From NCBI GenBank assembly GCA_945889575.1, contig CAMDBY010000029.1:1-12577 (forward strand): DNA of 12,577 nt. Reading direction: 5' to 3'. The position numbers and the translations under genes were made by a program. Within the stretch, counting starts at the first letter, position 1. Every line of letters starts with the position of its first letter. The notes below the pieces were generated by a model that was not told the origin of the DNA, made no database searches, and was given only the letters and a program-made list of their open reading frames with translations. This DNA comes from Bifidobacterium breve (GTDB lineage: Bacteria > Actinomycetota > Acidimicrobiia > Acidimicrobiales > Ilumatobacteraceae). This document shows, one piece after another, positions 1-4,862 of the stretch.

Positions 1-513
1 TCCGTCGGTATCGAGTCGTGCAAGCCACAATTCGAGCAAATCATGGAGCGCAGACTTACCGATACGAATCGGAGGATTCGTCCACATGACTGCAAACCTG
101 ATTGACGGGTCGACCTCTTCGGGAGCCTTCACAACAATGTTTTTGAGACCGTTACGTGTGGCGTTTTCCAGACAAATGTCGCGAGCACGTTGATTGGTGT
201 CTACTGCGTAGACCGTGCATTCGGGGTATCGGACCGCCAGAGTGAGTGCGATCGCGCCTGATCCGCATCCGATGTCACACACAAATGATCCGTCGGGAAT
301 TGGTGCGCCATCATGTTTTGCCATGACTTCGAGGAGCACAGACGTTCCTTTGTCAAGACCGTGTTGGGCAAAGACGCCTGCATCTGTAGAAAGTGTCAAC
401 TCGCCTTCAGTTCCAGTTACCGCAAACTCTTTACGCCGCGAGGCGGCTTGCGGGGTTTCAGAAAAATAGTGCTGTGGGGAAGGGTCAGAAGATGAGGGGG
501 TGTTCTTTGGCAT
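1..513 (-). CDS. RsmC-like class I SAM-dependent methyltransferase (C-terminus cut off by window edge)
   Basis: The first 171 residues are visible on the minus strand, reading off the left edge. After a polar N-terminus come HYFSETP (15-21) and a Ser-Arg-Arg at 25-27. This resembles the start of actinobacterial MTS-domain proteins related to the 16S rRNA guanine-N2 methyltransferase RsmC. Motif I of the SAM-binding Rossmann fold is VCDIGCGSGAIAL (78-90), the motif II acidic residue is Asp105 in VYAVD, and motif IV is TNPPIRIGK (145-153). Asn-Pro-Pro is the signature of enzymes that methylate a planar nitrogen, usually a nucleobase. The ATG at 513-511 has a GGAG ribosome site five bases upstream (522-519), which decides the start. 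It is divergent from def with a gap of only 28 bases. The methyltransferase family call is firm. The exact target, rRNA or other, is inferred. Confidence 0.85.
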   Translation of the reverse strand, partial: MPKNTPSSSDPSPQHYFSETPQAASRRKEFAVTGTEGELTLSTDAGVFAQHGLDKGTSVLLEVMAKHDGAPIPDGSFVCDIGCGSGAIALTLAVRYPECTVYAVDTNQRARDICLENATRNGLKNIVVKAPEEVDPSIRFAVMWTNPPIRIGKSALHDLLELWLARLDTDG

Positions 514-527
514 GTTGTCTCCGCAGG

Positions 528-533
528 TAGCCT
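528..533 (+). promoter_or_regulatory. candidate -10 element for def
   Basis: TAGCCT fits the actinobacterial TANNNT -10 pattern and lies eight bases before the preferred GTG start of def. That would give an almost leaderless transcript. The same hexamer sits before hisG. No convincing -35 hexamer is visible, and a match to TANNNT alone is weak evidence. Confidence 0.3.
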
Positions 534-541
534 TTCAGATT

Positions 542-1066
542 GTGGCCTATGACATTCGCACCTTCGGAGATCCTGTTCTCACCTCAGTAGCCGAGCAAGT
601 TGAGAATATCGACGGAAAAATCGTGCGCCTCTCTCAGGCCATGCTGCAGGCAATGTACCAAGCCCCAGGTCTCGGGTTGGCTGCTCCGCAAATCGGAGTG
701 CAGAAACAGATCTTTGTGTACGACGTGGATGGTGACCCTGTAACCCTGTTGAACCCTCGAATAGTTGAATCGCGTGGCGAGTGGGTCTACGACGAAGGGT
801 GTTTGTCAATCCCCGGCCTGTATGTCGAAATGCTTCGACCAAAAGAAATTCTGCTTGAAGCAGTCGATCTTAGTGGAAACACAATTCAGATCGAAGCAGA
901 TGAGTTACTGGCTCGCTTGTTCCAGCATGAACTTGATCATCTGAATGGCGTCTTAATGTTCGAACGTATGACACCAGATCAACGTGAAGAAGCTTTGACT
1001 GAATACAAGCGCATTGCTGATGGGGGAACCTCTGAAGGAGAGACCCGCCATATCGGATTGAAGTAG
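542..1066 (+). CDS. def: peptide deformylase
   Basis: This cytoplasmic metalloenzyme removes the N-formyl group from the initiator methionine of new proteins. All three family motifs are present, numbered from the GTG at 542: GLGLAAPQ (43-50), EGCLS (85-89, with metal-ligand Cys87), and HELDH (129-133, with ligands His129 and His133 and catalytic Glu130). At 174 residues it has normal length. The open frame continues upstream to a GTG at 500 and an ATG at 512. The 512 start has a purine-rich GAGGGGG 11 bases upstream, but it would overlap the start codon of the divergent methyltransferase. The GTG at 542 gives the family-typical beginning MAYDIRTFGDPVL, so I prefer it. The stop is followed after two bases by fmt, its functional partner. 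Confidence 0.96.
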   Translation: MAYDIRTFGDPVLTSVAEQVENIDGKIVRLSQAMLQAMYQAPGLGLAAPQIGVQKQIFVYDVDGDPVTLLNPRIVESRGEWVYDEGCLSIPGLYVEMLRPKEILLEAVDLSGNTIQIEADELLARLFQHELDHLNGVLMFERMTPDQREEALTEYKRIADGGTSEGETRHIGLK

Positions 1067-1068
1067 CT

Positions 1069-1953
1069 ATGACTCGTGAGGCTCGCCCTCTCGTATTCCT
1101 TGGCACCCCTGCCGCCGCCGCAACGATCCTGTCAGAGTTGATTCGTAGTGGTTTTGAAATAGCTCATGTCGTAACGCGAGCCGATGCACGTCGCGGTCGT
1201 GGTTCGTCCACCACGCCAAGTCCGGTGAAACAGATAGCAATCGATAACGCAATCGATGTGTCGCATGACATGACGTGGCTAAATGAGAATTCTGACCGTG
1301 GTCTGCTTGGCGTTGTTGTTGCGTATGGCAAAATCATTCCGGCATCAGTTCTTTCGCACACACCAATGATCAACGTTCATTTTTCTCTATTGCCGCGTTG
1401 GCGCGGAGCAGCCCCAGTGGAACGAGCCATATTGGCAGGGGATGTTCGTACTGGTGTGTGCATTATGAATGTGGAAGAAACACTTGATACCGGTCATGTG
1501 TTTGCTCAGCGAGAGATCAACATTGTTGATACGCATACAGCCGAAACCCTTACTGCAGGTCTCGCGGTACTTGGTGCTGAACTACTCGTTGAAACATTGA
1601 ACGTCGGATTAGGGGCGGGAGTCCCTCAACAGGGTGAGACAACGTATGCGACCAAGGTGAGCGCTGAAGAACTTCGTCTCGAGTGGAACCTTTCCAGTAT
1701 TGAAGTGTCACGCAGGGTTCGAGCAGTCCGTTCGTACACGATGCTCGGCTCTCAACGATTGAAAGTCATCAAAGCTGAACTTGTAACGGACACGGTGCAG
1801 TTGAGCCCTGGTCAATGCAATGGGGCCGGATGCGTTGGCACGCGTGACGGGGCGGTACGACTGGTCGCAGTACAACCAGAAGGTAAAGCAGTCATGGACG
1901 CTGCGGCGTGGCTGCGTGGCCGTAGCGACCACGGAATCATTCAATTTTCCTAA
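1069..1953 (+). CDS. fmt: methionyl-tRNA formyltransferase
   Basis: This enzyme transfers a formyl group from 10-formyltetrahydrofolate to Met-tRNA(fMet), producing the initiator tRNA that def later acts upon. The N-terminal formyltransferase domain begins with LVFLGTP (8-14). It carries VVVAYGKIIP (82-91) and the folate-enzyme signature INVHFSLLPRWRGAAP (101-116). The catalytic triad equivalents are Asn102, His104 and Asp140 (in EETLDTGH). The C-terminal tRNA-binding OB-like domain begins around residue 205. It is 294 residues long, slightly shorter than the roughly 315 of E. coli. The ATG lies two bases after the def stop with no obvious ribosome site in the gap, so translational coupling to def is likely. 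Confidence 0.96.
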   Translation: MTREARPLVFLGTPAAAATILSELIRSGFEIAHVVTRADARRGRGSSTTPSPVKQIAIDNAIDVSHDMTWLNENSDRGLLGVVVAYGKIIPASVLSHTPMINVHFSLLPRWRGAAPVERAILAGDVRTGVCIMNVEETLDTGHVFAQREINIVDTHTAETLTAGLAVLGAELLVETLNVGLGAGVPQQGETTYATKVSAEELRLEWNLSSIEVSRRVRAVRSYTMLGSQRLKVIKAELVTDTVQLSPGQCNGAGCVGTRDGAVRLVAVQPEGKAVMDAAAWLRGRSDHGIIQFS

Positions 1954-1966
1954 CTCTTCGTAAAAC

Positions 1967-1987
1967 CATCCCTGAGCCGAAGGGATG
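1967..1987 (+). terminator. weak hairpin after fmt
   Basis: A perfect 7-bp stem, CATCCCT (1967-1973) with AGGGATG (1981-1987), encloses a 7-base loop. It lies 14 bases after the fmt stop and just before the candidate hisG -10. No T-run follows (TCTCGCT), so as a Rho-independent terminator it is weak. It may end or attenuate def-fmt transcription. Confidence 0.35.
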
Positions 1988-1993
1988 TCTCGC

Positions 1994-1999
1994 TAGCCT
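1994..1999 (+). promoter_or_regulatory. candidate -10 element for leaderless hisG transcript
   Basis: TAGCCT (TANNNT) ends exactly six bases before the GTG start of hisG. This is the spacing expected if transcription starts on the first base of the start codon. No Shine-Dalgarno sequence precedes that GTG, which agrees with leaderless initiation. There is no clear -35 element. Confidence 0.4.
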
Positions 2000-2005
2000 C
2001 AACTC

Positions 2006-2878
2006 GTGCTGAAAATTGTCTTACCTAAGGGGTCGTTAGAGACCGCAACACTTGCTCTGTTTGATGCAGCTGATCTTACGGTTGTGCGCTCCTCGTCCGT
2101 TGAATACAAAGCATCAATCGATGATCCCCGTGTTGAGTCGGTCAGAATTCTTCGTCCGCAAGAGATTGCCTCGTATGTTCAAGAGGGTTTGTTCGATATC
2201 GGCATCACGGGTCGCGATTGGATTGAAGAAACATCGAGCGATGTTGTCAGTCTCGGAGAACTGCGTTACTCAAAAGCCACATCGCAGCCCGTTCGGGTGG
2301 TTGTAGCCGTGGCAGATTCTTCACCTGCTCAGTCCGCGAAAGATTTGAAAGATGGAGTTCGCGTTACTACAGAATATCCAGAGATGACTCGTCGTTATTT
2401 TGCCGAACGGGGCATCAAGGCAGATATTCGTCTGAGCTACGGCGCAAGTGAAGCAAAGATTCCTGATATCGCCGATTGTGTCGTTGACATCACCGAGACG
2501 GGGAGAGCATTACGCGCTTCGGGACTTCGCATTATTGACACCGTTCTCACCAGTTATACGGAATTGATTGCGAACAAAGAGTCATATGCCGACCCGGTAA
2601 AACGGCACGCCATGCAACAAATCATGACATTGTTGACCGGAACGCTTGAGGCTCGCGACAAAGTGCTGTTGAAATTGAACGTGGCAGAGTCGTCGCTCGA
2701 TGCAGTGCTTGCCTTGTTGCCCGCAGCAAAATCTCCTACGGTGTCTCGTCTGGCCTCTGGTGATGTGGCGGTTGAATCGGTAGTTCCAAAACGCGGAATC
2801 AACACATTGATTCCAGATCTCATAGACGCAGGTGCATCTGATCTGCTCGAAATTCCTATTTCAAAAATCATCCATTAA
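2006..2878 (+). CDS. hisG: ATP phosphoribosyltransferase, long (regulated) form
   Basis: HisG joins ATP and PRPP in the first committed step of histidine synthesis. The start MLKIVLPKGSLE (1-12) is characteristic, followed by FDIGITGRDW (63-72). The PRPP-binding loop is VVDITETGRALRASGL (159-174), and TSYTELIANKES (182-193) is also conserved. The 290-residue length and the C-terminal ACT-like domain (about 213-290, with AKSPTVSRL at 241-249 and AVESVVPK at 255-262) mark the long HisG form. That form is a homohexamer inhibited by histidine and does not need HisZ. The GTG at 2006 is the only start that keeps the conserved N-terminus. No other his gene is adjacent in this window, so hisG stands apart from any his operon here. 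Confidence 0.96.
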   Translation: MLKIVLPKGSLETATLALFDAADLTVVRSSSVEYKASIDDPRVESVRILRPQEIASYVQEGLFDIGITGRDWIEETSSDVVSLGELRYSKATSQPVRVVVAVADSSPAQSAKDLKDGVRVTTEYPEMTRRYFAERGIKADIRLSYGASEAKIPDIADCVVDITETGRALRASGLRIIDTVLTSYTELIANKESYADPVKRHAMQQIMTLLTGTLEARDKVLLKLNVAESSLDAVLALLPAAKSPTVSRLASGDVAVESVVPKRGINTLIPDLIDAGASDLLEIPISKIIH

Positions 2879-2882
2879 GACA

Positions 2883-3104
2883 ATGCATTCTGAAGAACTG
2901 AGCGAAGAACTCACAGGTACCGTGACTGTATTCAATGATGCTCACGGATTAGGCGAGATCACTGATTCTGCATCTGTCGTGTGGCCATTCCATTGTGTGT
3001 CCATTGCAGATGGCTCTCGCACAATTGAAGTGGGGCGAAAAGTTGTGTTTCGAATGGGCTTTCGCGTAGCGCGCCCTGAAGCTGTTTCTATTCGCTCGGT
3101 GTAG
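2883..3104 (+). CDS. small cold-shock-domain-like protein with degenerate RNA-binding motifs
   Basis: This 73-residue protein follows hisG after four bases, so it is probably co-transcribed and coupled. Residues about 9-73 fit a single CspA-type OB fold: TGTVTVFNDAHGLGEI (9-24), then VWPFHCVSIADGSRTIEVG, then KVVFRM. The landmarks align with those of cold-shock proteins, but the nucleic-acid-binding aromatics are changed. The RNP1 position reads GLGEI instead of GFGFI, and the RNP2 position reads PFHCVSI instead of FVHFSAI. Classical RNA-chaperone activity is therefore uncertain. The frame stays open upstream to 2832, but the ATG at 2883 gives the sensible N-terminus and avoids deep overlap with hisG. 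The family is fairly clear and its function is unknown to me. Its last 17 bases overlap the convergent gene. Confidence 0.75.
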   Translation: MHSEELSEELTGTVTVFNDAHGLGEITDSASVVWPFHCVSIADGSRTIEVGRKVVFRMGFRVARPEAVSIRSV

Positions 3105-3438
3105 GCGGAGACGATTTCTGGACAAACACCATTCGTATGTTTCCGAGAGCGGCCACAAGAGTGTCGTGATGCTCTCCTAAGCGCTCTCCAAGGCCATCAA
3201 CAAGCAGCCCGAGAGCGTCAATTGCTACCTGGGCATCGGATAAGCGCGCCGGTTCTGCGGACAGGTGAATGGCGGCTAGTTCAAACAGTCCCATGGCATG
3301 ATTTGCCACAACGATGGCTGCCGGCACCTCAGCGAGGCGCCGACGAGCTTCTGCAACAGCCTCGAGGGCCTCGGCGGTGCCTTCGTCCATTTCTAGTTTC
3401 GGGGAATCTGTGGGGGACATGGTGTGGTCAGTGCTCAT
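3088..3438 (-). CDS. DUF1844-like hypothetical protein
   Basis: This is a 116-residue, Ala- and Leu-rich, mostly helical protein. It has a polar, acidic N-terminus (1-25), a helical region (about 20-105) and a short Pro/Ser-rich tail. The core VPAAIVVANHAMGLFELAAIH (about 38-58), followed by LSDAQVAIDALGLLVDGLGERLGEHH and ALGNIRMVFVQ, resembles DUF1844 proteins. In actinobacteria these are typically encoded next to and divergent from infC, as here. No signal peptide or strong transmembrane segment is evident. Its function is unknown. The ATG at 3438 follows the pattern of neighbouring genes, with no clear ribosome site. A possible TAGGGT -10 lies at 3452-3447. The gene ends inside the cold-shock-like gene (17-base tail-to-tail overlap). 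Confidence 0.72.
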   Translation of the reverse strand: MSTDHTMSPTDSPKLEMDEGTAEALEAVAEARRRLAEVPAAIVVANHAMGLFELAAIHLSAEPARLSDAQVAIDALGLLVDGLGERLGEHHDTLVAALGNIRMVFVQKSSPPTPSE

Positions 3439-3472
3439 GTGCCGATACCCTAACTGGCGTCAACTGAGCGAA

Positions 3473-3491
3473 GTGGGGCATTTGCCCCCAC
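3473..3491 (+). other. hairpin in DUF1844/infC divergent region
   Basis: GTGGGG (3473-3478) pairs with CCCCAC (3486-3491) around a 7-base loop. It is GC-rich and stable, with no T-tract. A poor promoter candidate for infC overlaps it (TTGCCC at 3482-3487, 16 bases, TAGGTT at 3504-3509). The hairpin could therefore lie just upstream of the infC transcript start rather than inside the mRNA. Confidence 0.4.
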
Positions 3492-3527
3492 CGGTCCAGC
3501 CATTAGGTTGCGGCAGGTCGAGAAGGC

Positions 3528-3590
3528 GAGCGATTCTGTCGCTCTGTGTCTGCTTTGCGCACTGGCGCAAAATATCGCATCATGCGGTAT
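3528..3590 (+). promoter_or_regulatory. structured 5' leader of the infC operon (three consecutive hairpins)
   Basis: Three hairpins follow one another before infC. The first is GAGCGA/TCGCTC (3528-3533 with 3539-3544, loop of 5). The second is TTTGCGC/GCGCAAA (3554-3560 with 3565-3571, loop of 4). The third is ATATCGCA/TGCGGTAT (3572-3579 with 3583-3590, loop of 3, one G-U pair) and starts on the next base after the second. A short GGG-CUUG-CCC tetraloop (3603-3612) may follow. Ribosomal-protein operons often carry such leaders for autoregulation by a product such as L20 or IF3. I do not recognise this one as a described leader family. Confidence 0.45.
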
Positions 3591-3620
3591 TGATACAGAG
3601 GAGGGCTTGCCCATTGCTTA

Positions 3621-3627
3621 GAAGTGA
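3621..3627 (+). promoter_or_regulatory. ribosome binding site supporting an ATA start for infC
   Basis: GAAGTGA matches six of seven positions of the anti-Shine-Dalgarno complement GAGGTGA and ends six bases before ATA 3634. An in-frame TGA lies at 3625-3627, so infC must start after this site. The combination places initiation at or very near 3634. Confidence 0.5.
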
Positions 3628-3633
3628 ACAGTC

Positions 3634-4263
3634 ATAGTTACGCCACCGAGTGAACCGCGCTACAACGAACGCATCCGTGCGCGCGAGGTTCGCCTCATTG
3701 GTCCAGATGGCAGCCAAGTTGGTGTTCGCACCACGGCTGACGCACTTGTCCTTGCTCGTGAGTTAGACCTCGACCTTGTCGAAGTTGCTCCGCTTGCAAA
3801 CCCGCCAGTGTGTCGCATTATGGATTACGGCAAGTTCCGTTACGAAGAAGCACAAAAGCTGAAGGAATCTCGTAAGAAGACAACCCACGTCACCGTGAAA
3901 GAGGTGAAGTTCCGACCAAAGATCGGAAAGGGAGACTTCGATACCAAGGTTCGTCACATGCGTGATTTCCTCGAAGACGGACACAAAGTGAAAGTAACTC
4001 TGCAGTTTCGAGGCCGCGAGGTGGCGCACCCTGAATTGGGCGCAAAAATCCTTGATGCAGCAATCGAACAACTCGGATCGATCGCCAAGGTGGAAACCCA
4101 GGCGCGACTTGAAGGCAGAAATATGACAATGGTTCTTTCACCAGACAAGAAGCCAGTCAAGAAATCGTCAGATAGGGACGAGCCACAGGAATCAGCACCC
4201 GTTGTTGAAAATGTGGTTCAACCAGAAGAAATATTAGAAGAAATATCAGAAGTTCAGGAATAG
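3634..4263 (+). CDS. infC: translation initiation factor IF-3, probable ATA start codon
   Basis: IF3 binds the 30S subunit, keeps it apart from 50S, and rejects wrong initiator tRNAs and non-standard start codons. The N-domain (about 7-75) contains EPRYNERIRAREVRLIGPDG, LVEVAPLANPPVCRIMDYGK and the start of a linking helix. The C-domain (about 84-172) contains KEVKFRPKIGKGDFDTK, VTLQFRGRE and GRNMTMVLSP. The tail (173-209) is Lys-rich, then acidic. No ATG, GTG or TTG occurs in frame between the stop at 3625 and GTG 3808. A start at 3808 would delete most of the N-domain. ATA 3634 has a ribosome site and gives MVTPPSEPRYNERIR, so I place the start there. The gene identity is certain and the exact start is not. 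E. coli infC also uses a rare start codon (AUU) that underlies its autoregulation. rpmI follows within the operon. Confidence 0.93.
   Translation: MVTPPSEPRYNERIRAREVRLIGPDGSQVGVRTTADALVLARELDLDLVEVAPLANPPVCRIMDYGKFRYEEAQKLKESRKKTTHVTVKEVKFRPKIGKGDFDTKVRHMRDFLEDGHKVKVTLQFRGREVAHPELGAKILDAAIEQLGSIAKVETQARLEGRNMTMVLSPDKKPVKKSSDRDEPQESAPVVENVVQPEEILEEISEVQE
4224..4247 (+). repeat. 12-base tandem repeat in the infC tail
   Basis: AGAAGAAATATT (4224-4235) is followed by AGAAGAAATATC (4236-4247), differing only in the last base. It keeps the frame and encodes a repeated Glu-Glu-Ile unit in the acidic tail of IF3. It looks like a small in-frame duplication by slippage. Confidence 0.85.
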
Positions 4264-4267
4264 AGGA
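4263..4267 (+). promoter_or_regulatory. ribosome binding site of rpmI
   Basis: GAGGA begins on the last base of the infC stop codon and ends eight bases before the rpmI ATG. Ribosomes terminating on infC pass directly over it, so rpmI translation is likely coupled. Confidence 0.7.
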
Positions 4268-4275
4268 AACACGAC

Positions 4276-4473
4276 ATGCCAAAGATGAAGACAAACAAGA
4301 CCGCTGCAAAGCGTTTCAAAGTATCGGGAACAGGAAAGTTGCGCCGTCAAAAAGCTAACCGTCAGCACTTGTTCGAAAAAAAGTCGAGTGTTCGTACACG
4401 TCGTCTCGCTGGCACAACCGATGTGGATCCTGGCGATACCAAGAACATCAAGCGCTTGCTGGGCATGCGTTAA
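4276..4473 (+). CDS. rpmI: 50S ribosomal protein L35
   Basis: L35 is a small, strongly basic protein of the large ribosomal subunit. The 65 residues show the full family pattern. The start is MPKMKTNKTAAKRFKVSGTG (1-20), then KLRRQKANRQHLFEKKSS, and the end is DTKNIKRLLGMR. Its length is normal. The ATG at 4276 is preceded by a good ribosome site and follows infC after 12 bases. It forms the conserved infC-rpmI-rplT operon. In E. coli and Bacillus this operon is repressed by L20, but I cannot tell from sequence whether that holds here. Confidence 0.98.
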   Translation: MPKMKTNKTAAKRFKVSGTGKLRRQKANRQHLFEKKSSVRTRRLAGTTDVDPGDTKNIKRLLGMR

Positions 4474-4491
4474 TCGATACAAGAAAGATTT

Positions 4492-4499
4492 AGGAAGGT
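4492..4499 (+). promoter_or_regulatory. ribosome binding site of rplT
   Basis: AGGAAGGT ends six bases before the rplT ATG at 4506. It is the strongest Shine-Dalgarno sequence in the operon, fitting the high expression expected of a ribosomal protein. Confidence 0.75.
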
Positions 4500-4505
4500 A
4501 ACACC

Positions 4506-4862
4506 ATGGCAAGAGTCAAAAGGGCCGTACATGCCCGCAAGAAGCACAAGGCAATTCTCGAGAAGGCAAGCGGTTATTACGGAAATAAGAGCCGTTCATT
4601 CCGCGCAGCTAACGAGCAGGTATTGCACTCAGGTCAATACGCTTTTCGTGACCGTCGCGCAAAGAAGGGCGAGTTTCGTCGTCTCTGGATTCAGCGCATC
4701 AATGCTTCATGCCGTTTGAACGACATTTCATACAGCCGCTTTATCGCTGGTCTTAATGCAGCAGGAATTGAAGTCGACCGTAAGGTCATGGCCGATCTTG
4801 CTGTATTCGATGCCGAAGCATTCTCGGCTTTGGTTGTGGCTGCAAAGGCTGCGCTCGCCTGA
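4506..4862 (+). CDS. rplT: 50S ribosomal protein L20
   Basis: L20 binds 23S rRNA early in assembly of the large subunit. The 118-residue protein is of normal length. It has a very basic, extended N-terminus (MARVKRAVHARKKHKAILEK, residues 1-20) and the family core GYYGNKSRSFRAANEQV (23-39). RDRRAKKGEFRRLWIQRINA lies at about 48-67. The globular C-terminal domain follows with YSRFIAGLNAAGIEVDRKVM. The gene lies 32 bases after rpmI. Its TGA stop overlaps the proposed CTG start of the next gene as CTGA (4859-4862), so termination on rplT could feed ribosomes to the methyltransferase. Confidence 0.98.
   Translation: MARVKRAVHARKKHKAILEKASGYYGNKSRSFRAANEQVLHSGQYAFRDRRAKKGEFRRLWIQRINASCRLNDISYSRFIAGLNAAGIEVDRKVMADLAVFDAEAFSALVVAAKAALA
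4844..4848 (+). promoter_or_regulatory. possible ribosome binding site for the CTG-started methyltransferase
   Basis: AAAGG inside the end of rplT lies ten bases before CTG 4859. It is a modest match at acceptable spacing and would support reinitiation at the CTGA overlap. Confidence 0.3.

Noticed and set aside
500..541. Longer def starts (GTG 500, ATG 512)
   Set aside because: They overlap the divergent methyltransferase start and add residues not typical of the family. ATG 512 has a purine-rich GAGGGGG upstream, so it is not fully excluded.
3447..3463. Promoter for the DUF1844 gene (TTGACG and TAGGGT on the minus strand)
   Set aside because: The two hexamers are only five bases apart, so they cannot form one -35/-10 promoter. 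TAGGGT alone is weak.
3222..3637. Two plus-strand open frames (81 and 107 codons) across the DUF1844 gene and the infC leader
   Set aside because: They are antisense to a recognisable gene, rich in Arg/Cys/Pro, and have no family pattern or ribosome site.
3624..3653. Nine-codon GTG frame overlapping the infC start, as a leader peptide
   Set aside because: It is too short and has no biased codon content. It arises by chance from the ribosome-site sequence.
3808..3810. GTG as infC start
   Set aside because: It would remove about 58 conserved N-domain residues that are encoded in frame just upstream.
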